From Dipteris shenzhenensis (lineage: Eukaryota > Polypodiophyta > Polypodiopsida > Gleicheniales), in NCBI GenBank assembly GCA_047967505.1, contig CM106540.1: a DNA stretch of 64,000 nt; one strand, 5' to 3'. Below, in pieces: positions 44,239 through 53,993 of this stretch. The position numbers and the translations under genes were made by a program. Every line of letters starts with the position of its first letter. The first letter of the stretch is position 1. The notes under the pieces are model-generated. The model was given only the letters and a program-made list of their open reading frames with translations. It was not told where the DNA came from and ran no database searches.

Positions 44239-45053
44239 TTAGCAAGAGGTGTGCCAGTGAAGCTCTGTGCTGAGGTGGCAGGAGTGTGCACATGTAGTGT
44301 GTGCACAGTGTGCTTGGCAAGGGACTGTGCCTGCAGGGGTCAGTGCTGACTGGAGTGCTGAGGTGGCACTGATAATGTCAGCATTAATAGAAGCATAGGA
44401 ACGTTGAACACTGCTAAGGACCTCGCTACATACAACCCTATCTCTATGTGCACCAAGACCAGCAAGCCTCCTACACTCTACCAAGTCAGGGTGATCAATC
44501 AGGGACGTGAGAAGAGAAGACTGCGAAGCTGGCGTGAGGTCACAAAAAAAAGACTGCACGATCTTGCTAGTACAATGATGGATAGTGGACTTCGGCAAGT
44601 CACATCGTGAAGCAACACTGCTGCTACAAGGTGGGGCAAGGGGATCAATGGGAAATGGTAGGGTGGACGGGGGAAGGGAGGCACCAAGGGAAACAGGGGG
44701 AGGGGGAGGGGGAGGGGGAGGGGGAGGGGGAGGGGGGAGGGTGGAGGGGGAAGAGGTAGAGGTGGAGGCCAAATGTAGGTGGCTGGGGGAAGGGTGGAGG
44801 CTGGAGGTAGGGGAGCGGATGAGGATGGGGGGACAATGGAGGTGGGGGTGGGGGTGGGGGTGGAGGTGGAGGTGGAGGTGGGATGTAGAGGTAGAGGTGG
44901 AGGTGGATCGGTGGTGGCAGCGCGAGCTCTAGCTCTAGAGGCTCTCTTGCGCTCATGAGCCTTCCGCTTGCGCTCCTCATCAATGAGATTTGGGGGGGGG
45001 TTCCTACATCTTTCACGTCTACTAGCTCTATGGCTTTGAGAACCCATTCTCAA
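44239..45053 (-). pseudogene. Unrecognised basic/proline-rich gene next to palindrome array
   Basis: On the minus strand an ATG at 45053 or 45047 (MGSQSHRASRRERCRNPPP) opens a frame with a strongly basic segment (EERKRKAHERKRASRARAR, residues about 27-45) followed by a Pro/Thr/Ser-rich run encoded by G-rich minisatellite DNA on the plus strand. The frame then appears to shift: the overlapping frame 44772-44239 continues with a helix-rich, well-formed segment (SSLLTSLIDHPDLVECRRLA, DRVVCSEVLSSVQRSYASIN, ADIISATSALQSALTPAG). The simplest reading is one protein, basic N-terminus, Pro-rich linker, helical C-terminus, with a frameshift in the repeat. A TATA box (45133-45142, minus strand) lies about 80 bp upstream of the ATG and the palindromes 240-430 bp upstream. 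The basic region suggests nucleic-acid binding. No family recognised. Confidence 0.5.
44695..44905 (+). repeat. G-rich minisatellites (GGGGGA)n and (GGTGGG/GGTGGA)n
   Basis: Eight or more copies of GGGGGA at 44695-44745 and a run of GGTGGGGGTGGAGGTGGAGG type at 44840-44905. The plus strand has many closely spaced G-runs able to form four-stranded DNA. It lies inside the coding frame of the minus-strand gene and probably causes its frameshift. Confidence 0.9.
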
Positions 45054-45132
45054 TGAAAGTAGGATGGAAGTGTGACAAAGTGATGAGGAGGCAAGAATGG
45101 CTAAGAATGGGTGAAATGAACCAAAACATGGT

Positions 45133-45142
45133 GTCTTATAGA
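45133..45142 (-). promoter_or_regulatory. TATA box of the 45-kb minus-strand gene
   Basis: Reading minus, GGCTCTCTATAAGACACCAT gives a good TATA element about 80 bases before the ATG at 45053. It lies between the gene and the palindrome array. Confidence 0.5.
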
Positions 45143-45289
45143 GAGCCTCAACTCATCCACTAGATTGCTCTTAGATTGCTCTTCATTATTATTGGTGGAG
45201 AAGGTGCTAAGATTGAAACTAATTGGCTGGAATCGAACGTTAATTTTGAATATTTGCATCATTTGATTTTGTTCCAGTTTTGTACCTAC

Positions 45290-45485
45290 AAATACCTTGA
45301 TCGAGGTATGCTATGCCCAAGTCATATACCGCGATCGAGGTATTCAATGCCTCACACAGGTATAAACCTAGATCGAGGTACATACCCCTCGGTCATAGTA
45401 CATACCCCTCGGTCATATACCTCGATCGAGGTATTCTATGCCTCACGCAGGTCATATACCTCGATTGAGGTATTCTATGCCTCGC
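45290..45485. repeat. Second palindrome array (five copies of TACCTCGATCGAGGTA)
   Basis: Copies at about 45293, 45327, 45364, 45418 and 45459, one perfect and four with one or two changes, with spacers containing ATTCTATGCCTCACRCAGG. The core is identical to the array at 28.4-29.05 kb. A partial direct repeat CATACCCCTCGGTCATA sits between copies. Confidence 0.88.
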
Positions 45486-45829
45486 ACATCGTGATGTGTA
45501 TACATGTGGCTAATGTGGCACCATGCATGGTCATGATGTGGCAATATGGTGTGGAATATATGAGTCTCTTCCATGACATGGAAATGTGATGCGGCATGAT
45601 GAGTTGGCATTCATGAGGTGGTAGATTGACATGGCAAATTGAGGTGGAGGGATTGGTGATGTGGCAAGGTTGATGAGGTATGCCAAGGTGGCAAGGTGTG
45701 ATGACATGGCTCCAAGAGTTCCTATGATGTGGAATGATGAGGTGGCACATGTGGCTGATGTGGCAGCACGTGTGGCAATGTAAGGTGACATGGCAAGGAG
45801 TGATGTCACATCTCCTTGATGACTTTCTA
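45486..45829. repeat. GTGGCA/GATGTGG-rich stretch
   Basis: Loose repetition of TGATGTGGCA, GAGGTGGCA and ATGACATGGC words every 15-30 bases. It has no coding potential of note. It leads into the 200-bp tandem repeat. Confidence 0.5.
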
Positions 45830-47240
45830 AACTAGGCTTACTTGGACTTAATGTGATTGTCCTAAACCAACCCGATGGTTGGAACATCATGCAATATATC
45901 ACCATGCTGGTTTAGGCCAAACACCAGCTATGTGATTGTCCTAAACCACTATGGTTGAACAACAATATATTTCACTAGCCCTGTGGTTGTTTGTGAATGA
46001 GATTTGGAATAATTTAATTATTTAGTTTGTAAACTGGATTAGCTTGGACTTAATGTGATTGTCCTAAATCAGCTTAGTGGTTGGAACATCATGCAATATA
46101 TCACCATTTTGGTTTAGTTCAAACACCAATTACGTGATTGTCCTAACCCAATGTAGTTGAACAATGATATATTTCACCAGCTCGATGGTTGTTTGTGATT
46201 GAGTTTTGGAACATTTTAATTGTTTAATTTCTAAATTGGGTTGGCTTTGACTCAATGCGATTTTCCTAATCCAGGCTGATGATTAGAACAACAATATATT
46301 TCATAACAAAAAGAAACAACAATATAGTGTTATTGTTTGCCTGATGACCATCATGGTGGAAAATGTTGTGTTTCCTAGTAGTTAAATACTAGTTAATTTT
46401 GATTTCCGGGCTCGTTTGCTCATATGCCAATTAATTTCTAAATCGGGCTAGCTTACTTAATGTGATTGTCCTAAACTATCTCAGTGGTCAAAATATCATG
46501 GAAATATCACCGAGCTAGCTCAGGTCAAACAAGAGTTATGTGATTGTCCTAAACCAATGGGGTTAACATAGAAATATATTACACAAATAGAAATAATTGA
46601 TGACCATGCCGATGGTTGGTTGAAATTGTTGTGTTTCGTAGTAGTTAAATTATTTAAGTTTAATTTTTGGGTTGGTTCAGGTCATATACCAGTCATTTCC
46701 AAACTAGGCTAGCTTGGACTTATGTGACTGTCCTAAACCAACTTGGCCGTTGAAACGTCATGCAATATATCACCAAGCTGGTTCATGTCAAACAGGAAGT
46801 ATGTGATTGTCCAGAACTAGTGTGGTTGAATAGAAAATAAAAATAAATATATTGCACGACCAAAATAATTGATGACTAGCCCGGTGGTTGAAATTGTTGT
46901 GTTTCCTAGTAGATAAATTAGTTTATTTTACTAGTAGTTAAATTAGTTTAGTTTAATTTTTAGGCTAAAACTAGCCTGGTGGTTAGAATAGACAAACACC
47001 ATTTTGGCTTGGACTGTGATCTTCCAAAACAAGCCTGGTGCTTGGAGCAACAATATATATAATTTAGTTGGTTTATGAGATTGTCGTTTAGTTTAATTAT
47101 TTTGTTTTCTAGTACCTTGATTAGTTTAATTAGTAGTGTGATTGTCCTAAACCAACCTAGTGGTTGGAACACTGAGCTGGAATAGGTTAGAAACCATTTA
47201 TGTCTATCCTAAACCATCCTGGTGGTTGAAATTGTTTTGC
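45830..47240 (+). repeat. Degenerate ~200-bp tandem repeat (TGTGATTGTCCTAAACCA)
   Basis: The phrase CTTAATGTGATTGTCCTAA recurs at about 45847, 46040, 46246, 46455 and 46713, with a second half-unit TATGTGATTGTCCTAAACCA between. Units hold TGGTTGGAACATCATGCAAT and ATATATCACC. Seven or so units span 1.4 kb. The array separates the minus-strand gene at 44-45 kb from the plus-strand gene at 47.35 kb. Confidence 0.8.
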
Positions 47241-47349
47241 TTTATATTAGTTAAATTGTTTTTCTTTCTAGTAGTTTGCATAGTTTAATTAGATTGATTA
47301 TACTATTTTTTCTTTCAACAACATTTTATTTCCCACGTTGGGTGAGCAG

Positions 47350-49340
47350 ATGGAGTTGTATCTAAAGTTTATGGCTTAGAACCCTGACCTTTTGCTTGTT
47401 GGGCAAAGTATCTTTGAGCATTGTAAGCCCTAGTATGTCAAGAAACTCAAAGACAAGAATGTGTGTTGTTGTAAAACACACATAGACTCTAACTTGGCTC
47501 AACAAGCTTTGAATGACTTAAGATCTAGTCATGTTAGAGCACTACTCCATGGAGATATATGCCCATGTCTCGCAGGTGAATGTGTAGCTTATAAGCCATC
47601 CGGATCCTCATCATGTGTTGCAAGGGAGACCAAGTTTTGTAGCCTATTAAGGTCAGTGGGAGCCAGTAATCTATCCAAAAGGAGACTCTAAGTGGCACCG
47701 CATTGAATGCATTCGTGGCACATGCACGGATTGTAATATGAAGAAGAGGCAAAATGATGTTTGTCCAAATGAAATAAGGGAATAAAACCTTGCTACTCTA
47801 AAATGGAGGATATTTGAAAATGTTAATATCGAAGGATCAGAGAAAATGAGATGGCTACTATCATATAGGAGCACCCAACTAAGGGAGCTTGTAGAGCACT
47901 TGGTTCAATCCATCCCAAAATATGTGCTCCATAATTTCACAGCTAGCTGGCAAAATAAGGAGTTTAGAAATTGCCTTGCAAATTTTCCCCATGACACTAT
48001 TATCTCTGTCATAGATTTTGTCAAAAATTACTCATTTAAAAAACAAGATGAGATACAAAGTGCTCACTCGTACAACAAGCAGATACCAATTCTAGTGCAT
48101 ATCATGTATAGTCATTTTCTTGTTTCTTGTAAGACTGATGCCAATCTGCTTTTGACTTATAGTCCAGGTCAGTGCAATGCACATACCATTTCTACATTTT
48201 AGATGATAGGGAACACGACACCTTATTTGTGCAACGTTCTTTTCTATTACATTGGGAATGGCTAAAAGATGATGATCCACATGTACAACAAAATATAAAA
48301 CAATCGTCCCTAGTGGGGTTTAGGGAAGTGGCAAGGAGCTAAGGAAGCAGCAAGAACTTTATCCCCCTTTCCCAGATGAGAGAAAGTCTCCTGCCCAAGG
48401 AGGGACCCAAAGGGTCTTGAAGGGAGACCCAGGGAAAGCTACGCTTTCCTTGTGTAATTTATCCTAGACCCTAGGTACAGGGACCTCCCTAGTTATGAAG
48501 GAGCTCCCCATACCATTTTTCCTATAACCACAGGGTGTTGGGTGTGGTCAGATGGTGCTTTCTCTCAGTTTAAATTAGCCCATGAATTCTACTTTGTCTC
48601 AAGGTTTAAATCCTTGACCAGTCTAAACATGACCTGGAGTTTCTTTGAGTCTAGCCATGGCAAGAGGAAACATGATGGATGTCGTGATGTTATTAAGCAA
48701 GCACCAACTAACATGGCCTCAAGAAAAGCTCAATGATACTCATGATGTTGTAACATGACTCATAGCCAACCTCTCCACAAGGGCACAATCAACATGTAAT
48801 AAACAAAGCCTCGGGAATAATGCCATGCGCAGAGTGTTCCATGAACTAAAAGTGAATGAAGTGCAAAGGAGAAATAGACACAATTGTGAGGCCATTAAAT
48901 GAACTCATAGTTTTCACAGCATATGGGGCTTTTCAAACAACCACATGCTCAAGAGAAGAAAACTTTCATGTTTTTGCAGTGCATGCATGCATCACAAGGG
49001 ATCATGACAATTGTGACGACATTTCAATTGTGAAGAGATGGGAGATAGTTGAAGTTTTCCCTCTATGTGAAGATGGAGAGACAAATGATGACTCACCATA
49101 GTTTGGGGAGTGTTTTGATGACCTCACTGACTGTCTAGAAGAGGGGGATAACTTTGTAGTTGTCATTGACTCTGGGGAGAATGGGGAAGATGACCCATAC
49201 TTTGTGTTGCAATGTACCAAGCCCAAGCAAAAAGTTGAGGAAACATTTAAGGGTCATTGTGGAACAAGCTAGAGAAGTGGGATGTAGTAGTTACAACTAT
49301 CTAGTACAAAAAAACTTCCAAATCGAGAGGCCACAATTAT
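47350..49340 (+). pseudogene. Transposase-like protein of unnamed family (WSDG motif), broken
   Basis: Coding blocks, in order: MELYLKFMA and a cysteine-containing N-terminus (VKKLKDKNVCCCKTHIDSN, 47461-47691), KYVLHNFTASWQNKEFRN, HDTIISVIDFVKNYSFKKQD (47990-48060), QIPILVHIMYSHF, then after a 232-bp interruption VWSDGAFSQFKLAHEFYFVS and WSFFESSHGKRKHDG (48542-48680), and a C-terminus with IVKRWEIVEVFPLCED (49020-49075) and DLTDCLEEGDNFVVVIDSG (49120-49180). The spacing of an Asp in SVIDFVKNYS and an Asp in VWSDGA, inside strand-like hydrophobic runs, resembles an RNase H-fold DDE/D transposase core; this is inference. I know similar sequences as unnamed proteins in early-diverging land plants and some animals, but cannot name a superfamily. 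Stops and frameshifts break it. Confidence 0.5.
48308..48540 (+). other. 232-bp interruption of the transposase-like gene (intron or insertion)
   Basis: The block starts GTCCCTAGTGG and ends ACCACAG, so it has GT...AG borders, and falls between DDPHVQQNIKQ and VWSDGA. Its body (AAGGAGGGACCCAAAGGG) contains stop codons. It could be a retained intron or a small insertion. Confidence 0.5.
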
Positions 49341-49944
49341 GAACTGTTACATAAATCTGAAACATTTGTGTACTTTCATCAAGTACTAAGAGGAATTAAG
49401 TTCCTCTTGCAAGCTATTCCTAGATGAAATAAGGACAAGAGTATCTTCAAAATGGACTTAGACATGCATGAGTAGATCATGGGGTGTCGTGGAGTAGTGG
49501 ATGACTAAGACATTACAATAAAATGCATTCTAAGGAAAATGTATTCCACTTATCTTGGAAAAATGGATGAATCTTAACCCACCGTGCATGTTTTGCAACC
49601 ATTGCAATTGTTTTATGAAAATCGTGAATAGTAAATCCCCACCGTGCTTCTTTTACACCCACTGTTCTTAGTTTTTACAATAAATCCCAAACCTACTGAC
49701 TGTGCTTTTTTAGTAACCCCAAACAATTGGATGTCTTCTAGTCTGACAAAGGTATATATAAAATAAATAAAATGTATGCCACCTATCTTGTAAAGCCACC
49801 GGGATGGTGACCACATTCATCTTGTAATAATTTTGAAGGAAACCACCATGCATCGGTGGCATTTAATCCTAGATGACATATTGTACGCAATCAACCACTG
49901 CACTGGTTACTATCCTAAAACAACTTGTATAAATGCTTTTACTG
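49341..49944. other. Unassigned stretch
   Basis: Contains repeated CACCGTGCWT(G/T)TTTTRCAMCC words (49580-49660) and no recognised gene. It may be the 3' end of the 44-49 kb element. Confidence 0.3.
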
Positions 49945-50060
49945 ATATGGCCCTTGAGGGGTCCCCTTTAGGGGCAAGGGCCATATTGACATGCCACTAG
50001 ATATATAGGGCATGTTGAAATGGCCCTTATCCCTAAAGGGGACCCTTCAAGGGCCCATAT
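49945..50060. repeat. 116-bp near-perfect palindrome (MITE-like hairpin)
   Basis: ATATGGCCCTTGAGGGGTCC at the left and its inverse GGACCCTTCAAGGGCCCATAT at the right delimit arms of about 51 bases with roughly six differences. The loop is about 13 bases (ACTAGATATATAG). The right edge is followed by further ATAT sequence, so a TA-type target duplication is possible. Confidence 0.9.
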
Positions 50061-50504
50061 ATTATATGCAACCAACCACAGAGCTAGTGACCACTTATCT
50101 TGTACTACCTTCTTTTTGCGATCCTAAATTGTGAGACCACTTATGTTTTACTACCACCATGTTGGTTGCAATCCTAAAATAGTTTGTTTGAATAAAGGAA
50201 GATCCTAAAACAACTTGTATGTATAAACGAAACTTGTATTCAAATGGTTGTAAACATTCAACAATTGTGGCAATAATTACAGAGTGGTTTCATTAATAAT
50301 TGAACAAATACATCTCATACATTGAGGTCTTTCAGCTACATCTTCTTGCTTGGAGGTCTTTTAGGTACATCTAGTCACTTGGAGGATGGCCCCTTATTGC
50401 TCTTTTCTTTCAGGGGGTAGGATCCACATTTTATTTTCTTCTTTGACCTCCCTTCACCAGGTTTCTTTGAGCCCTTTGGGCTATGTTTACTCTCTGATGG
50501 GAGG

Positions 50505-50700
50505 ATCGTCCCTTCTTCCCAAGGCTCAAGATTAGACTTCTTCCTTTTAGGTTCCCTTCTTGGGGGGATCGGACCTTCTTCCCAAGGCTGGAGCTTGGAC
50601 TTCATCCCTTCAAGTTCCCTTCTTGGGGGATTGGCCCTTCTTCTCGAGGGATGAGATTGGAATTCTTTGCTTCAAGCTCCCATCTTTCAAGGAGTTGGTT
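50505..50700. repeat. ~64-bp minisatellite
   Basis: CCCTTCTTCCCAAGGCT begins units at about 50510 and 50574, and a more diverged third unit starts near 50636. The minus-strand frame across it reads repeated LEPWEEGTI / LQPWEEGPI peptides, a product of the tandem structure. Confidence 0.75.
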
Positions 50701-50925
50701 CTTCCATTCAAGTCCCTTTCTTTTTGCTTGGTAGACCCACCTGGCAACATCTACTACAAGATCTCATCTCTTGTTGTGGATAGATGCATCAGACATGCAC
50801 AGTTGACGTGGGTAATAGCAAACCACAAGCAAGTCCTCTACAAAGTGAGTTTGCATCCATAAACACCCCAAAGCAAAACACATGCAGAGTGTGGCATGCT
50901 CGGGCCATCAAATCATGCACTCATA

Positions 50926-50953
50926 AAGAGAGAGAGAGAGAGAGAGAGAGAGG
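50926..50953 (+). repeat. (GA)n microsatellite
   Basis: Thirteen or so uninterrupted GA dinucleotides followed by AGGAG. Confidence 0.95.
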
Positions 50954-51619
50954 AGTGCAAGCTACCTATACATGATATAGCACATGATATAGCTACCTAT
51001 ACACTATGTTTATTGAACATCTGGTAAGCAATGATGATAGCCAAGCAACAATCATCGAATACACATGCAATTACTTGTGGTTATAAAAGTCCAAAACTTG
51101 TGGAGGCCCTTGAATCTTCTTCATCAATCAGATGGGTTTCAACATCACCTTGATTTGTTGATTCTGCATGACTTTGATTGACCGTTCGAGCTTTAGTGTG
51201 AAAAAGTGATTGTTGTAATGTTTCTATTTATTGCACAAACTTAATTTTGTTCCAAACAAACCCCACTTGAACTGGAAGCTTTGCAACATTTAGATCTAAG
51301 AATTTACATAGGACAAGAGTGTCATCTAGTTAGATTAATGATTACGATGTGTATAACAATGATGTCTCCAGATAAATGTGTGGAGTATAAAGGCAGGTTT
51401 TGGGTGATAATATAGGATTACAATATCTGAGGAGGTGTAGAACAAGATAGGAATGATCGACATCTGGTAATTATCTGAGATGACTTTCTTTTATTTAACT
51501 CCATTACAAGACATACTTTAAAAGATGACTAATGAAAAAAGAGATCTTCATTGGAGGAGCCCATGATAGGTATAGGTAGTGGGTAGGTAGCATTTATGTA
51601 CCTATAGATGAGGCATTTG
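50954..51619. other. Unassigned stretch
   Basis: No coding frame or element terminus recognised. A short duplicated phrase (AGCTACCTATACA) lies at 50966-51003. It forms the left flank of the LTR at 51620. Confidence 0.3.
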
Positions 51620-52678
51620 TGTTGACTTTGTGCCAACATGGACTTATGAAGAAAGAGAATGTGTTACAACTTTGTGTTACATCTTCTACATGTAGAAAGA
51701 GAATGTGTCACAACTTCTACATACGACGTCTACATGTAGAAAGAGAATGTGTTACAACTTCTACATACGACTTCTACATGTAGAGAGAGAATGTATTACA
51801 ATTCCTACATGCAAAGAGAGAAGCTCTTTAACTTGTATAAATACCCCATAATGGAATGAAGCCCACACTCTTTGGGGCATTGTGTTGAGTCTACTTTGGT
51901 ATTCCGAGCATTTGTCTCAAGTGTCCATGCTTCCTTGCACTCCACGTCCAAAAGCATATCCTAACCTTGCAACTCCTCCTCCCCTCACCTCCAACCTTGC
52001 AACCCATCCTCTCTCTCTCCTCCTCCCTCCTCCTCCTTCCTCCTCCTCCTCCCTCCTCCTCCTCCTCCTCCTCCTCCTCCTCCCTCCTCCTCCTCCTCCT
52101 CTCTCCTCCTCCTCCCTCCTCTTCCTCCCTCCTCTCTCTTCTTTTCACCATGCTCTTACACCTTCTTCCTCTCCCACTCCTATGCTCCCCCTAAACCCTT
52201 TGTTCCTCAACCCTTAAACTCCATGATCTATGAGGGAGACGAGTTCTCCACCATGTACTCTACCCTGGACCTTGGATCCTCCTTCTAACCCTGGACTCCT
52301 TCTAACCCTGTACTCCTTCTGAACCTTGAAACCTCCTTCTAACCCTGGACTCCTTCTGAACCCTGGAACCTCCTTCTAACCCTAGAACCTCTTATAAACT
52401 TTGGAACATCTCTCTGAACACTGGACCCTCCTTCTAACCTTGGAACCTCCTTCTAACCCTTAAACTCCACCTAAACCCTGCAACCCCCAATGAAGGCGAA
52501 AGCCTTCATTACCTCAATCATGATGATACATGTTCCTTTTACACATGCATGCACTTTGTTTGCTTACCACACTTAAGCCTACGTCTCTCATCGGAACATG
52601 ACTCGAGGTCCTAAGCTACACATATACTACAACGACAACCCCAATATATCTATAGGTGACAAAAAGCCTCGAAACCTT
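51620..52678 (+). mobile_element. Gypsy LTR, 3' end truncated
   Basis: It starts TGTTGACTTTGTGCCAACAT and follows the full copy at 25702-26798 (inverse) through the CTACATGTAG repeats (51660-51800), TATA-like TATAAATACCCCA (51836-51848), the TCC microsatellite (52018-52140) and the CTTGGAACC minisatellite (52265-52450). It stops at about 52678, where about 70 terminal bases are replaced by the first 177-bp LINE-associated unit. Hence a LINE may have inserted into it. Confidence 0.85.
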
Positions 52679-53010
52679 GGGAGTATAGCCCCTCGTTGTA
52701 GATCTCCTGTCAGCTTCATCATCGATTCTGAAACCACAAGAAGACTCACCAAGAGAATCATGACATCAGCCCAGGAAGCGACGTGCAATTTCTACGAATC
52801 AAGATAGCTGCCAATAGCTACGCTCACTGACTTGCCCGCCCTTGCCCTAGCTCTTGGGAGTATAGCCCCTCGTTGTAGATCTCCCGTCAGCTTCGCCATC
52901 GATTCTGAAACCACGAGAAGACTCACCAGGAGAATCACGACATCAACCCAAGAAGCGACCTGCGATTTCTACGAATCAAGATAGCTGCCAATAGTTATGC
53001 GACTAGCCTC
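52679..53010 (+). repeat. 177-bp tandem units preceding LINE ORF1
   Basis: GGGAGTATAGCCCCTCGTTG occurs at about 52679 and 52856. The unit continues with GATTCTGAAACCAC and TTTCTACGAATCAAGATAGC. The two copies differ at about a dozen positions. Since they lie directly upstream of LINE ORF1, they look like promoter monomers of the kind found at the 5' end of some L1 elements. Confidence 0.75.
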
Positions 53011-53164
53011 AGTCAGCATCGACAATCAGCTAGCTCGACACTCAGCTTTGATCGTCTATAGACTACAGACACATAGGAACGTTTTTCTTTCTTCCCAAGA
53101 AATAGAGTGGATATTCTTCCTTGCTAGATTGGTGGAAGTGGACCGCCTTTTTTTTCCAGGAAAC

Positions 53165-53870
53165 ATGGGGTCATTTCAGACCCCTTTCAAGTTGAACAAA
53201 CACCCAGGCCTAACTACTCCTTTTGGGAAAGTGTATGGCACCAAGAACAACAAGAAAATAGATATGCTTATGAATATGTTCATCGAGTTACATGCTGAGA
53301 ATTTCCAACTCCAAAAAACTATCATGCAACTCCAAAAAAGAGTGGATGCCTTAGAGAACACAGTGGATAATGGATGCCAACAGATGCAAAAGTTTATGCA
53401 AGCCAAGCCTGTCAAAAGGGATGCAAAGAATGTACAAGAAGGGAAGAAATGGACTGAAATAGTGTCTAAGAAAGATGCCAGTGCAGCACATGTTGAAGAA
53501 CCATCAAAACCAGCTCAAACACCGCCACGTCCATCAACCACAAACCAAGAAGATGCCCATGAATAGAGAGAAAGAGATAAGACATCTCAAAACATTGTTA
53601 TCCATGGTCTACCAGAGATGGATAAGGAAACCCCTCTAGCTCTAGCCAAGGAGGTGATTGAATTTTTTTTAGAACACTTTGCGATGCCTGAAGTGACTGT
53701 ATATGCACCCATCGTGTACGGAAAGCAAAGAGGACAAACCCAATAAAAGGGCTATTGTGTGCATTGTAGCAGATCCACGGAAAAGGGAGATTATCCTGGA
53801 TAGCAGTAAAGTGTATCTTAAAGGCACACCTTTCTATGTCAATGAAGACTGCACCCCAAAATAGCAGGAA
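53165..53870 (+). pseudogene. L1-like LINE ORF1 (RNA-binding protein)
   Basis: I take the start as ATG 53165 (MGSFQTPFKLNKHPG), in frame with the longer open frame from 52997. Residues about 40-75 form a coiled coil (LHAENFQLQKTIMQLQKRVD), then a Lys/Pro-rich linker. A TAG at 53564-53566 breaks the frame before the RNA-recognition-like block SQNIVIHGLPEMDKETPLAL. A frameshift at about 53730 leads to KRAIVCIVADPRKREIILD and LKGTPFYVNEDCTP. This arrangement (coiled coil, RRM-like, C-terminal domain) is that of L1-type ORF1. It would coat LINE RNA. Confidence 0.75.
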
Positions 53871-53993
53871 GTGCAAAGAAAGCAATACACGAAAAGACTA
53901 ATGAGACAAGGAAAGCTGCCCCAAACACAAGATGGGGATCAAAATGTGAAATAGGGGCTCACAACCCATGGGACACACAAATGCTTACAAGTC

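Noticed and set aside
44404-44932. Plus-strand Gly/Arg-rich frame (44585-44932)
   Set aside because: It is the complement of the proline-rich minisatellite in the minus-strand gene.
50375-50605. Minus-strand frame with PWEEG repeats as a small protein
   Set aside because: It coincides with a 64-bp minisatellite and has no other support.
51882-52217. Serine/proline-rich frames in the LTR
   Set aside because: They come from the TCC microsatellite of the LTR and recur in the inverse copy at 26109-26492.
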